Below are positions 12,104 through 23,630 of a stretch of 64,000 nucleotides of DNA, piece by piece. Below the pieces are notes generated by a model, which saw only the letters and a list, made by a program, of their open reading frames with translations, searched no databases and was not told the origin of the DNA. Source of the stretch: Euphorbia lathyris (taxonomy: Eukaryota > Streptophyta > Magnoliopsida > Malpighiales > Euphorbiaceae); contig NC_088915.1 in assembly GCF_963576675.1 (NCBI RefSeq), positions 30,967,501-31,031,500 on the forward strand, given 5' to 3'. The position numbers were made by a program, and so were the translations under genes. Each line of letters starts with the position of its first letter. Within the stretch, counting starts at the first letter, position 1.

Positions 12104-13150
12104 TCAAACAACCCATTCTTTTGACTTCTCATCAATTTCTTCAATAAGTTGATTTATTGGATTCAAAAGAATGCTCCAGCAATAAAAAATTCTAAGCTTT
12201 CTAAAGTCTTTTCCCTGCAAAAAAAATGATATAATAAAATAGAATAATAGTAATACAAACTGTTACATAAAGAATTTACAAGATATACCTTAGAATTCTT
12301 TGTCAATCCAATATTCCACTCCTTCACACTCTGACCAATGTATGTTTCCATATGCTTCAAAAGAAAAATACCACAATCATTGTGGTTATTATTGATTCTC
12401 CACTTCATCCTCAGGATTTGCACTTTGTATGCACACATTTGTTTTAATGAAGAAGCATCATTTTTTAAAACAAAATGAGCATAGGATTTTAACTACAACA
12501 AACAAATCAGAAAATATGTTATCACATATACAAAAAAAACAAAGAATGAAATAAATCAAGTTACAACATACCAATTGTTCTGGACAATCATCATACTTAT
12601 CAGCACGATTGATTTTTCGAGGGAGTGTCATATTATCCAATATTTCAACAGACTTTGAAAGATTGTTGACAACAATCAGATAAAAATGTCCATGAGAAAT
12701 AACAGGGAAAAACACCTAATAAACACCAAAAAACATTAGTATCTCAATACATTTAACAGTATTCAACAGCTGCTGTTCCACCATAAAACTTACCAATTCA
12801 ACATCAGCCAAGTTTTTAAATTTGAAAAAAGAAAGTTCATTCTGAAGCATTTCCTTAAAATTATATTCTCTTGATCTACTAGCTCCAGAAAACAGAAGAG
12901 TCTACAAAATAATCAAAACAACATTTAGCAAAACAATTATTAACAGAATGAAAACAAAAAATAAAATTAAAAAGTTAGGAAACATACAAAATGATATGTA
13001 CTGAAAAAAAATCTTTTCGGTTTTCCATTATATTTCTTCAATTCTTCAGTGTTCAAAATTGAACTCCAAGCATCCGCAATATTATTGACAATATGATCAT
13101 GACCAGACATTAATAAAATCTCCCGTTTATCAATAAAGGTTTGTCCATCA
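12104..13150 (-). other. ULP head B catalytic exons, open throughout
   Basis: All six exons keep phase with no stop. Visible motifs in order are ADAWSSILN, a His in ISHGHFYLIVVN, an Asp in EILDNM and a Cys in NDCGIFLLKHMETY, followed by a helical tail ending KSKEWVV. The position six residues before the Cys, normally Gln, is Asn here (WRINNNHNDCG). Activity is therefore uncertain although the fold seems complete. Confidence 0.8.
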
Positions 13151-13633
13151 CTGAAAAATACATCACTTCAAAAATAAGGAAAAAAACTATCAGTATATGC
13201 CAAAATAACATATAAATTCATATAACAAACATAACTTCAACTTACCTGCTTAAAACAGGACTCATTGCAAATTCAACAATCCTCCTTTTACGACTATCCA
13301 TGTTATCCAACAACTTTGGATGCCGAGAAATAAAAGGAGAACGGAGGTACTTAGATTCCTTAACAATCCTCCTTACACGACCTCCTCCACCATTTTCATT
13401 ATCAAGACCATATCTCAAAATAATATCTCCCAAATCTCGACGTAATTCATTCATCATATCTACACTGTAAGATGACCTCCTACCATACTTATCCCACTAA
13501 AAAACATATCACAATTAAAATAATGCATCAAAACTATAACTTCAAAATGTCATATATTAAAACTCATTGTTCCAAAAATAAACACCAATTGTTCAAAGAA
13601 AAAACACCAATTGTTCAAAGAATAAACACTTAC

Positions 13634-14326
13634 AATATTGTCAATTTTCAACACCTTCTCAGACACTATATCATCCATATACTTCATTACATAATACCCC
13701 CACAGCTTTTTGTATCTTTCTGAGATGGAATATTCTGCAAAATAAAACACAAACAACTTAAAAACAATTAAAAAAAATACACAAATATACATACAAATTA
13801 AACACGTACCACATGGCAAATCCATTTTACCAAAACATTCTCATGATAAAAAGAAATAATAGATCTGCAAAACAAATTCATATATATGTCAAACTATTGC
13901 ATTCAATAAATAAAATACATTATAAAAGAGCATTTGATTATTAAACATACTCATCAACAACATATCTCCATTGATCATTTTCCAAACCCAAACGAGTTTT
14001 CAATGGATCCAAAAGAAAAACGCGTTTCCGCTCAAGATCAACGACAGTCAAAGTCCAATGATAACTGAAGAAAACAAACACATTAGTAAAACTATAATAC
14101 ATTATTAAACAAAAAAAAATCATCAGTATAGACAAATAATGCATACTCTTTGTTTCGCGGTATCAGATACAAACATTTGTTGCCGGACTGTTCATATCTC
14201 TCAGTCAAAAACTTGATCTTCTCCCCAATCTTATGAACTCTTTCAATATGATTAGTTATGTTTGGATCAACAAGGGAGAATGTGGTATCCAATCTATCAT
14301 TATTCACAATCACATCATAAAGGTGC
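13634..14326 (-). other. ULP head A catalytic exons, broken at the cysteine
   Basis: The catalytic His lies in DYHWTLTVVDLERKRVF and the Asp in FLLDPL. The oxyanion Gln and Cys lie in PSQKDTKSCG, six residues apart as in the family. Directly after the Cys-Gly codons the minus strand has a run of five G (13697-13701). The conserved continuation YYVMKYMDD is in another frame, so exon 10 is 101 nt where a multiple of three is needed. Head A is therefore inactivated unless the run is a sequencing error. Confidence 0.8.
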
Positions 14327-15654
14327 CTGTAGAAAACACACACGAAACATATACAGTAAACATGCCATTCAAAAAAATAAAACAATATAACCACTAATAC
14401 AAACATGCAATTATAGATAAAAAAAATACCTCATGTAATACAAAATTGGGCCACAGCCTATTGGAGCTAGATCAGCCAATTCACGAATATCCTTCCTCAA
14501 TATAACTGCTTTCACCGGATGACCAAAAATGTAATCTTCAAACGTGGTAAAAACTGTCCTCCCATTACATAAATAATTGTTAGCCCATCTACACATATCG
14601 GCAAATTCATCTGGAACATCTCCAGGTAAACACTCCAAGTCTATATCATCATCAGAATCAGAATCAGACGTCTCTGACTCAATCGCATCATCGATATCAC
14701 TGGTGAAAATATAAAACAACTCAAATATATAACAAAAAAAAAAGTTCCATACATAAACAATAAAGGTTCCAAAAAACGGAACCATTTGTTCAATAAAATA
14801 ATAACTTACACAATTTCATCAGCAGGATCAACAAACTCACCCCCTTCATCTTGATTTACACAAACTAAAGGACCAGCCCCAGAAACTATATCAGCAGCCC
14901 TAAAAAAAACATCAATTAAGCCACAAATATTAAATGACATTTCCAAAACAAAAAACAGGAATTATTCAAACATAAATAAATTGCATTTCAGATGAAACAG
15001 ATTGATCAGCTACAGACTGGCTTAATAACTCAAATTGAGGAGCGGAATTCATCTTTATTCTCAACCTCAGACCTTCAGATGACCCTACTTTCCCTCTAAC
15101 TTTCCTCACTACTCCTCTCTTCTTCTTCTTATTCTTCTCCTTCTCCGCTCCTCCTCTCTCTTTTTCTAAACCTTCAGCTATCTTTCTCTGTACCTGCTTG
15201 TTATATTCTTCATTAACAGCATTATATTCTTCCCAAAAGCCAGGCAGATTAAAAAATTCATTATCCTCATCAGATTCATTAGATAATCTTCCCGAATGCT
15301 CACTTGCTGGCATTCGCTCAGAACGCTGTCTCATCCTCTCTTCCTTACTAACTCTGTACTTAGTAAAAATGTTTTCAACAAATGTATTCATCCGTACAGG
15401 TAAGTCATTCTCATCAAACATATTTTCAGCTTCATCCACCAACATATACATCTCAGTTACATCATTAGCTAACTTTCTAGCCACTGATTTAAACCTGACA
15501 GTGAATTCCTGCATTTATAAAAACACTATTTACTAATTTATCAAAACGAAACACAAACTTCTATATAAAAGAAAAACACAGATGCATACCATGAAGTGAC
15601 TGGGACAGCCAGAAAATCCTTCTTGAGTATCTTCTTCTTCTCCTTCTTCTACAT

Positions 15655-15725
15655 ACTTCTTCTTCTTCTCTTCTTCTTCTCTTCTTCTCTCTTCTTCTTC
15701 TCTTCTTCTCTCTTCTTCTTCTTGT
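15655..15725 (-). repeat. GAA-rich coding microsatellite causing a frame slip
   Basis: Units of GAAGAAGAGAA repeat within exon 3 of the ULP gene. The frame entering (VEGNKKKKREEEKKK) ends in TAG just beyond, whereas the frame that joins exon 4 in phase reads through the same tract as acidic residues. Exon 3 is 335 nt, two more than a multiple of three, so a slip of one or two bases in this tract fits. Confidence 0.75.
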
Positions 15726-17204
15726 TACCTTCAACATTAGGCCCTTCACATTCTACCTCTGCTTCAGATTTCACTAATCTCTTCAACACAATTCCCTTGC
15801 CAAAACCACTGGCTTTTTCCAACTTAATTCTTTCAGAGATTAGAACATTATTCCACACAGAAGTTAGTGGAAAGGAACGTGGCCTCAAATCAACCCCACG
15901 TTGCAAACGATCAAAATAACATATCTACAATAAAAAAAATGAGAAAAACAAATTATAAGCAAATACATAAATTATTCAAAATAAATTCCAACATATTAAA
16001 ATAATTACCAGTATAAATGGAAGAGGGCCTGTGAAAAAATATGGTTTAGAATCGTTCTTGAAAGAACGAACGGAATCTGTAAGATGCTTAAAACTAAACC
16101 GGCACCAATCTAACTTCGAAATTTCATTCACATTCATGCAACTGAATAAAAACTTATTGTACAACGCCCTATTCTTGTTTGAACGAATGCAAGAATTAAC
16201 AACAATAACAATGAAGTTCCAAATGAACTCATCACAAACATCCACTTCCAACAGATTTTTCAGCCTACAAAGAACATCTTTATCCTTAGGACTGCCACTA
16301 CTTAAACCAAAAGACTTCCTCCAAGTGTTTAAAAAATTACACCAACTATCCCCACTGTTACTATCCGCTTCCTTAATTTCCTTTCCTCCACATGGCAGGC
16401 CATAAACACAATGGAAATCCTCTTCACTCAAATCAATCCGGTTATTACCAAGAAGAATAAAACAGCATCTGTCAGGATCAACAGAATCCACAACCTTGCC
16501 ATAAAAAATTCCATTAAGCTTCCCAATATCCAGACACAAAAAACCACCAAACCCTATCTTCCTAATGGCAGCTTTGTGTGTCTCTGGCATAGTTTTAACA
16601 AACTTAATAAATGTTGTTGGACGCACCCTCTGATTCAATACTACATCAGAAAAATCTTGCTCCATAACAGAATAGCAACTATCCTTCTTCACAATCCTTC
16701 TTCCACAATCACGATTCACAGAACTAGGAGAACCAACTCCTTTCACAACCTCAACTTTATTCCTTTTCAATCTAGAACGACCAGATACTTTCACAACCTC
16801 AACCTTCTTCATCTTCAACCTAGAAGAACCATCTCCCTTCAAATTAACTCCAACTTTTCTTTTCTTTCCAACACAACCAGAAACAACATATTCATCATGT
16901 GCTTGTTCTTCAGATGGTGTACTCGCACTGATAACAAAATCAGGATCATTCAGATTATCACGATCTTCGGAAGAACTTTCATCAGCATCAGAACAACTTT
17001 CTACATCCTTCAGAGCATCAGAAGAACTTTCATCAATAGGAACACCAATATTTGATGACTTTTTCTTCAAAGCATGACATTTCTTCAAAAATCTCTGTTT
17101 ACTCCCTTCTTCACTATTCTTTTCAGAAACCCTTGAAGCATAAAAAATAACGAAATTAACAACAATACTAGATCAACAAAATACATATATAGTTACAAAC
17201 GAAC

Positions 17205-17360
17205 TTATAAAATGTTCCAAACGAATACATATATTGTTCCAAACGAATACATATATTGTTCGAAACGAATACATATATAGTTCCATACAAAAACATAATT
17301 TGTTCCAAACGAATACATATAATGTTCATAAAGAATGCATATATTGTTCCATAAAAACAT
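17205..17360 (+). repeat. 22-bp intronic TTGTTCCAAACGAATACATA repeats
   Basis: Six to seven copies of a 22-23-bp unit fill the first intron of the ULP gene. They share the sequence and orientation of the motif found in the transposase introns and the 420-bp array. Confidence 0.8.
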
Positions 17361-17477
17361 AAAATAGTACCTGTCGTCATCAACCTCCATATAATCAGAG
17401 TTTATAGCACGAAGCAACGCATGATCAATAACATGCTCAGGCAAACTATCTTCCCTACTAGAAGTAGCTTTTGACAT

Positions 17478-18180
17478 TCTGATATATACTGAAAAACAAA
17501 AAAAAACACATATACAAGTCACAAAACTAACAAATGATAGACGAAAAGAATGAAAAAACACAATAAAATGTCGTTGAAACCCTAAAAAACAACAAACAAA
17601 ACAAAAACAAAATACAAAACCTAAACAACACATATAAACAAAAAAACAAAGAACATGCATAACACAAAAATCTAAAATGAACAAAGAAAACACAGACAAA
17701 CTCACCGATAACTTCAAAAACACACAAACAGAGAGCCGAACCTACCGATAAAGAAAAAAATATAGGAAATCAAAGCCATAAATATTCAACAAAAAAAACG
17801 AAGGCAAATGAACAAACATAAAAACATAAAAACAAACAAAACAAACACAAAAACATACATGAACTCACCGATATCTTCCAACAAACACAAAATGCGAGAC
17901 GAAACAAAGAAATCCAACCAAAAACTCAACAAAAACATGATCGGAAATGAAACGGCGCAACCAGAAAGAACAAAAGAAATATCAGAGAATCACCGGAGAA
18001 GAAAAAATGACAGAAATATAGGAGATTACAAATATACCCCTAACTTAATAACTATTTATACTAAGCGCGTAAAATTACAAATATACCCTTCCGTTTTTTA
18101 CACAATTACTAAAAAGCCACTATTATCACATAATAAGCCTTGTCACACCATAAGGAATGTGTTACACCTGATCTCTCCTC
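17478..18180. other. 5' region of the ULP gene and right terminus of MULE-1
   Basis: A/C-rich sequence (many CAAAACAAA-like runs) without a supported gene. It should contain the ULP promoter and leader; no convincing TATA box was fixed. The last 70 bp are the right terminal inverted repeat. Confidence 0.5.
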
Positions 18181-18207
18181 TATATATATATATATATATA
18201 TATATAT
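18181..18207. repeat. TA microsatellite flanking MULE-1
   Basis: About 13 TA units directly after the right end of MULE-1, matching the TA run before the left end at 5545-5565; the element sits inside this simple repeat. Confidence 0.85.
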
Positions 18208-18339
18208 TACAACTAAAGTATTACACCCTTATAACTTTTTTTTCTCTCTTATTTTTAAAGCTAAAGTACTACACACACGTTTGTTTACCTAAAATTTTGA
18301 GGTAGAACTCTAAAAATAGTACTCAAGTACTCTACAATA

Positions 18340-18700
18340 TGTAGAGATCTGAATATAATAAAACACTCTACTTATTTAACAATAAATCTACTTTTTCAAA
18401 CACAATTTTATATCTTTAATATAGCATGAAATCCGTGCATAGCTTGTTAGGTAGAGTTTTGAAAGGTTTTAATAAGTTTAAAATAATGATGAGAAATTAT
18501 ATGGACTCCCAAAAAGTTGTGATGTGATAACTCTATCACTATAATAAAATAAAATAAAAATATTGTGCATAGGCTATTAGGTAGAGTGTTGGAAAACTTT
18601 AATAAGTTTAAAACAGTGATAACTATATACTCTTGAAAAGTTGTGATACCATAACTTTATCATTATAAATCATTCCCTTAGTTCGCAAACTACATCATTA
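18340..18700. repeat. Dispersed GTGCATAGCNTRTTAGGTAGAG repeat, two tandem copies
   Basis: Two units of about 125 bp start near 18436 and 18562 (GTGCATAGC, TTAGGTAGAG, TTTTAATAAGTTTAAAA, AAAAGTTGTGAT). Related units occur at 27023-27063 with 27562-27650, at 27680 and at 27731, so this block and 26940-28100 belong to one repeat family, probably of Helitron origin. Confidence 0.65.
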
Positions 18701-19800
18701 TTATAAATGATGCACTCATTTCAAAATTATATCATATGTAAATATTTTTATTTTCTTTTTAATTTTTCCATCGAAATTTTCTTATTTACTTTTAGATTTT
18801 CTATTTTATATACTTAAATCATTATTTGGTATATAAATTATCCAAAATTTCATCATTTAACCTATAATATATTATTTGGTCACATTTGACTATTGACTTA
18901 TCTTAATTGATGAAATTTCTGCTAATTTGGATGAAGACTTCCTGAACTATTATCATATTGATAGGTGATAATATTTTAACAGTTAGACTTAATAAATTTT
19001 AGTTTAAAGATTTATTTATTTTAATTGTTGCTTTTTAATCTAATTAATTTTTTTCACATAAAAATGTATATTTAAAATAAATTTTTAGAGGTGCGATGTG
19101 TCAAGTCTATATTAAAATATCAATAGAATTAGAGGGATAACGGTTTTGTAAAGATTCCATTCAAATTGGATAAAAGTTTATCAATTTAGAAAGTTCAGTG
19201 GCTATATATGATCAAATAATAAATTGGGGACCAAATGGAATCTTCTGCAAGCGGCTCTTAAAAATATAAACTGCACACTTACCTTCAATTGTGTTGATTG
19301 TTTTGGAGCTCAATAAATATTATATATTTATAATAGTAGGATGTAGAATGGCTTCAAAAAAAACAATAGTAGGGTATAAAACATATATCTAGGATAATAG
19401 TCATGGGATTAAAAACTAAAATAGTGTTGATTGACTGTTTTTAAAAACAGTCTCAAAGATGTAATTTTACTTACCTCCTTACGGCACCCAAAATGTTGTA
19501 ATGGGGTAAAGTTGCAGGAATCCCTTCAAAAGTGATTCCTGCAACGTCACATCTCCTCCATTTTCAAAAGGGAGGATATAATTTTCTTTTTAAGGTTAAA
19601 TATTATAATTTTTTATTTTTTAATAAAAGGATAAAGACAAAGTTTAATCCTAATATTAAGGCCTACATTTCGAACTAATAGAATAAAAATTCTTAATTTC
19701 TTTTAAAAAAATCATAAACAATAAAAATAATAATTCTATAACATATATATTTAATATAATAAACATTATATATATATATATATATATATAATATACTAAA
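18701..19800. other. AT-rich spacer with one clear hairpin
   Basis: No gene. At 19510-19544 GTTGCAGGAATC and its exact reverse complement GATTCCTGCAAC are separated by 11 bases, possibly the core of a small MITE. The segment ends in a TA microsatellite (about 19769-19790). Confidence 0.5.
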
Positions 19801-20035
19801 TCTGTAGTTGATATTGCTGAGGTGTCATCTCTTACAATCGTCTGTAGCTGATGTGTCTATTTCTCAATATTACTCCTCTTTCCAACTTTTTCTTTCGCGC
19901 ATACTAATGGTAAACCGTTCCCAAAACCCACGTTCTCAATCTAACCCTGCTTTTACTCTTCTTTTTGGGGATCTCTTCATCTTCCACGGTTGCTTCTCTA
20001 TGTAACTGCTCTTCTCTTTCATTTGCAATTTCCTG

Positions 20036-20545
20036 AAACTCTTTCATTTGCAATTTCCTAACTCCGATTTACTTTCTCTGGTAGGATTTCTCACTTCTAT
20101 CAGTTTGTTTGTCGATGATTTTGTTCTCTACAAAATTCTTTTCAATTGTTCTTGAATCTGAAAGTTTGAAAGGATCTGAACTGATAGCTTCATTTGTGGC
20201 TTAGATTGTTAGTTTTTTTTAATTCAGTCCATTTAGTTTTGACAGCATGAGAAACTCTTTCATTTGCAATTTCCAAACTCCGATTTACTTTCTCTGGTAA
20301 GATTTCTCACTTCTATCAGTTTGTTTGTCGATGATTCTGTTCTCTGCAAATTTCTTTTCAATTGTTCTTGAATCTGAAAGTTTGAAAAGATCTGAACTGA
20401 TAGCTTTGTTTGTGGTTTAGATTGTCAGTTTTTTTAATTCAGTCCATTTAGTTTTGACAGCATGAGAAACTCTTTCATTTGCAATTTCCTAACTCCGATT
20501 TACTTTCTCTGGTAAGATTTCTCACTTCTATCAGCTTGTTTGTTG
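20036..20545 (+). repeat. 213-bp tandem repeat, about 2.4 copies
   Basis: The phrase AACTCTTTCATTTGCAATTT recurs near 20037, 20251 and 20465. The rest of the unit (CTATCAGTTTGTTTGTCGATG, GATCTGAACTGATAGCTT) repeats with few changes, so the duplication is fairly recent. It looks like leader or intron sequence of a gene. Confidence 0.85.
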
Positions 20546-23327
20546 TTGATTTTAGATATGCTACATTTTATCAAAGCTCTAGAATGGTTGAATTGTGATT
20601 TGAAATGATACCGTAGTTGCCTTTCAACTGTATGATCTCAAACAGCAAGGTTCCATTGAAAGAGAGAAGGTGAGTAGGGCACATGGTTCTGATGGATACA
20701 TGGGAAAATTTATAAAGACATGTATAAGAATGATTCAAAAAATACTGGTGGCTGAAATGTGGTGAGTTATTTGGTTATATTTGACTGTTTGTCTCGGATA
20801 ACTATAGTCTGATGTTTGTCCCTCTCTCAAACTAAATCTCAATTTTGAGTACTATTATGGTAAACGAGTACCCAATAGGCTAATTCACATGGAAAAAAAT
20901 ACTATTATAGTACATAGCTTGCTCAATTAGTTGCTGCATGGTTAGCTATCTCATTTGTTATTGAAATTGATTTTTATTTGAGTTATCTGTTTGTGGGTTT
21001 TTTACATCGTTATTAATCATAATGTTTTTTCCTAAGGTAATCGATTATATAGGTTTTATTGTATATAATGGGCAGGCTTTCAGTGAGATGCCAACAGCTC
21101 ATAGGTGTCCTTCTGCCGATGCTACTTATGAAATGAAGCATGGTGTCAGATCAATGCAGGTGATATCTTTAAACGAGGTTATATAAAATTACTTACAATG
21201 TCAATCGAAAACTTAGATTAAGTGTACTTAATATGTGAACTTTTGTATCAAAATGAATGGTGGGGGTAGATCCTCAATAGAGAGACAAATGGACATGTTA
21301 CACTAGAAGCTTAAAGAAAATTCATAAGCAATTTTCTAGAACTGAGGTATCATATGTAGTCTCTGATATCATTTTTATTGCTGTTTCTTGTGGGTCTTGC
21401 AAAACTTGAATGGTCTATTGTTTGTGTGAGGGAACTATTCAAATTACAAGTGCTTATTTTCTTTTTTTTTATCCATTTGATATTTCTGATCAATTAAACA
21501 TGGAAATCTGAATGCTTGGAAGTTTCTTCCTATTACAGGCAGTAGCTTCTCAAGATTGGCCTTGAATATGGATACTGGATTTTTAAATGTATATGTAAAC
21601 AGGCTAGCAGCAGTCTTATATTTGCCCAATTTAGAATTTTACTTTGATAGAATGGTATTCACCCCTGATCTCTATTTGGTGATCTTTTACTTCTCTCATG
21701 CTTTGCATTAACTCGTTTGTGAAATTCTGTTTCATCCTTTTGTGCAGGCATGCACTTTCACAAAAATTTTATGTGACATTCCTCTGCCATCTTTTTGGAA
21801 TCGCCATTATATTAAAAATTTCATCATCAAATAATAGTTTTTTTTGTAGAGATAAGGAAAACTGGATCAATATATAACTGAATAAAAATGAGACTACACG
21901 CTTCAGTTATGATTAGTTAGGTCTACATTCATGAGTGAGTGATTAGTTTCTTTATTCTGTCATTATGTAAAATATGAAAGTGCAGATCAAGTTTGATGCT
22001 TCAATGGATACAGTGCTTTATCCTCCAATGAGAATGCTATTGCTATCCTGAGAAGTGTTAAGTTATATTCTTTCCCTTGCATTCACCCTATTTATTTTGT
22101 GTTTTTTTTTTGTGAACTCAATCTTATTATTCTATAAATATTGCTGATTGAAGAACATGACCTTTATGTGTTTAATTTGTTCTGCTAGCATAAGTAACAT
22201 TTGGCAATTAAATTTGCTTTAATCTTTTGTAGGTTATATAACACTGCTACTTTATTATCCTTTGTAGGTTATATGATTGGGTATGCTCAATTATTTGTTT
22301 TTTCATGTCTTCTTCTTCAATTTTGACATGTCTCAATTTTGACATGTCTTCTATATTCATCCATTCTCTGATTCTCATGTTTAGTTGGTGGTTTTTGGGT
22401 TTTCCATGCTGGATTTTAGATGTAAAACCTTGAAGAAAGAACATTATAAATTCCCTCAAAATGAATTCCAAACAAAAGTTACTTTTTATTAAAGGGTGTT
22501 GTTGTTGTTGTATCTAACATATTTGTTTGATTTTTATTTTGAATCTCTGACCAGATTTTAGAAAGCGATGCGTGTTCAAGAGGCATGTTCAAAAGAAGCT
22601 TCAACGTAGATATAGGCGTGTTCAAGAGGCATGTTTTATTTTTTAAAATATAGTTAGAAAAACATAATAATAAATGTGTATGGAGAGTTTTAAGAGTAAT
22701 AGCTTATTCAATTTTTAATCTGCATTCTCTCTCTTTAATATTTATATAGACCAGTGTATTAGTTATTAGTGAAGATAATAGCACAATATGGATAATATAA
22801 TATCTGAAGATAACCAATGAATAATATTCTGAATCAAAAGTATAAATTAAGTATTAAATCATGCTCAAGATTGTAATAAATAAATTAAAAGAATCATACA
22901 GATCATAACATAATTGGTTTTAGAATTTTTTTTTGCAGAAATTAATGACAGAGGAAAGGAAAAATCATTGTGTTGGGTTTGGAATGAAAATAGTTGCAGA
23001 AATTAATGACAGAGGAAACGAAACATCATCATGGAGATTGGGTTCATATGTAGAATATTCAACATGTCAAATGACAATAAAAATTAAATAATGTTTCTAT
23101 AAATTATTTCTTTCAATTTTTAGTCCAGTTGCAATACATAATGGTAAATCAGATATGATAATATTTAATTTGGTTGATTTGGTTTGGACAAAATATGATA
23201 TCACATGCATTCCAATACAGAATACTAAATTAATCATATGGTGTTTATTTTAAATTAAATGTGTTTATTTTAAATTAAATTATGGTATTTATTTTATTTA
23301 AATTAAAAAAAGATAAGGTGTAAAAAT
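20546..23327 (+). other. Helitron interior, possible captured gene pieces
   Basis: No intact gene. Short exon-like islands exist, for example about 21076-21160, which reads ATYEMKHGVRSMQ before a GT, and about 22557-22630 with two near-identical GTTCAAGAGGCATGTT phrases. I cannot assign them to a gene. The rest is intron-like AT-rich DNA. Confidence 0.35.
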
Positions 23328-23494
23328 GGGTAGATTACACCTATGGCCACTGAACTTTATTCATTTTACATTGTGGTCACTGAACTTCAATTCTTAAAAA
23401 GTGTAATGTTCAATAGTCCTACTGTTAAGAATTGAAGTTCAGTGACTACAATGTTAAATGGGTAAAGTTCAGTGACCATAAATGTAATTTACTC
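23328..23494. mobile_element. Fold-back MITE, 167 bp, Mutator-like
   Basis: The arms, about 70 bp each, are near-perfect reverse complements (ATTACACCTATGGCCACTGA against ATTACATTTATGGTCACTGA). Flanks GTGTAAAAAT (23318-23327) and GTGCAAAAAT (23495-23504) form an imperfect 10-bp duplication, which suggests the Mutator superfamily. Confidence 0.75.
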
Positions 23495-23499
23495 GTGCA

Positions 23500-23630
23500 A
23501 AAATACCTTTTAGGTTGATATTCAGGAGCAATTTTATTCCTAACAAATGATGCAATTTTACCGCTAACATTGACAAATTGGGTGAATTTCAGAAATAATT
23601 CATCAAATTGTCTTCTCGGTCATGAATCGT
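23500..23630 (-). repeat. Dispersed GTTAGGGGTAAAATTGC repeat, copy 2 (inverted)
   Basis: The reverse complement matches 3762-3890 closely, including the ATGACCGAGAAGACAATTTG edge. The two copies lie about 20 kb apart in opposite orientation. Confidence 0.75.

Larger units (their letters stand above)
12104..17477 (-). pseudogene. Two-headed ULP1-type cysteine protease gene of MULE-1, 16 exons, two frame lesions
   Basis: ATG at 17477; TGA at 12104-12106. Exons (minus): 17371-17477, 16009-17131, 15590-15924, about 14972-15508, 14820-14899, 14430-14699, 14147-14326, 13951-14064, 13810-13864, 13634-13734, 13246-13496, 12988-13150, 12794-12901, 12572-12715, 12289-12492, 12104-12214. Junction phases agree except exons 3 and 10, which are each off frame; the exon 4/5 join is uncertain. 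The product would be near 1290 residues: an acidic Ser-rich start, a globular part (IGFGGFLCLDIGKLNGIFYG) like that preceding ULP domains in plant MULEs, a Lys/Glu linker, then two successive ULP1 catalytic domains. The family cleaves SUMO-like modifiers. One exon, 13246-13496, encodes both the end of head A and the start of head B, so the fusion is physical. Confidence 0.75.
5566..18180. mobile_element. MULE-1: Mutator-like element with FAR1 transposase and a ULP1 gene, 12.6 kb
   Basis: The left end (GGGGTGAGATCCAGCGTGAC) and the reverse complement of the right end (AGGAGAGATCAGGTGTAACA) are alike over about 60 bp, both continuing into variants of GTGTGACAAGGCTTATT, so they act as diverged terminal inverted repeats. 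Both ends abut TA microsatellite, which hides an exact target duplication. Inside are a transposase on the plus strand, and a small gene and a long ULP1-type gene on the minus strand. This composition matches the known class of plant MULEs with ULP-like genes (Kaonashi in Arabidopsis, CUMULE in melon). Both the transposase and the long gene carry lesions, so the copy is probably not autonomous. Confidence 0.8.

Noticed and set aside
16031..17055. Two plus-strand open frames of 124 and 214 codons
   Set aside because: They are shadows of exon 2 of the ULP gene.
17808..18305. 165-codon open frame (+) rich in Lys/Asn/Thr
   Set aside because: It crosses the MULE-1 end and the TA microsatellite, has poly-Ile/Tyr from TA repeats, and shows no domain.
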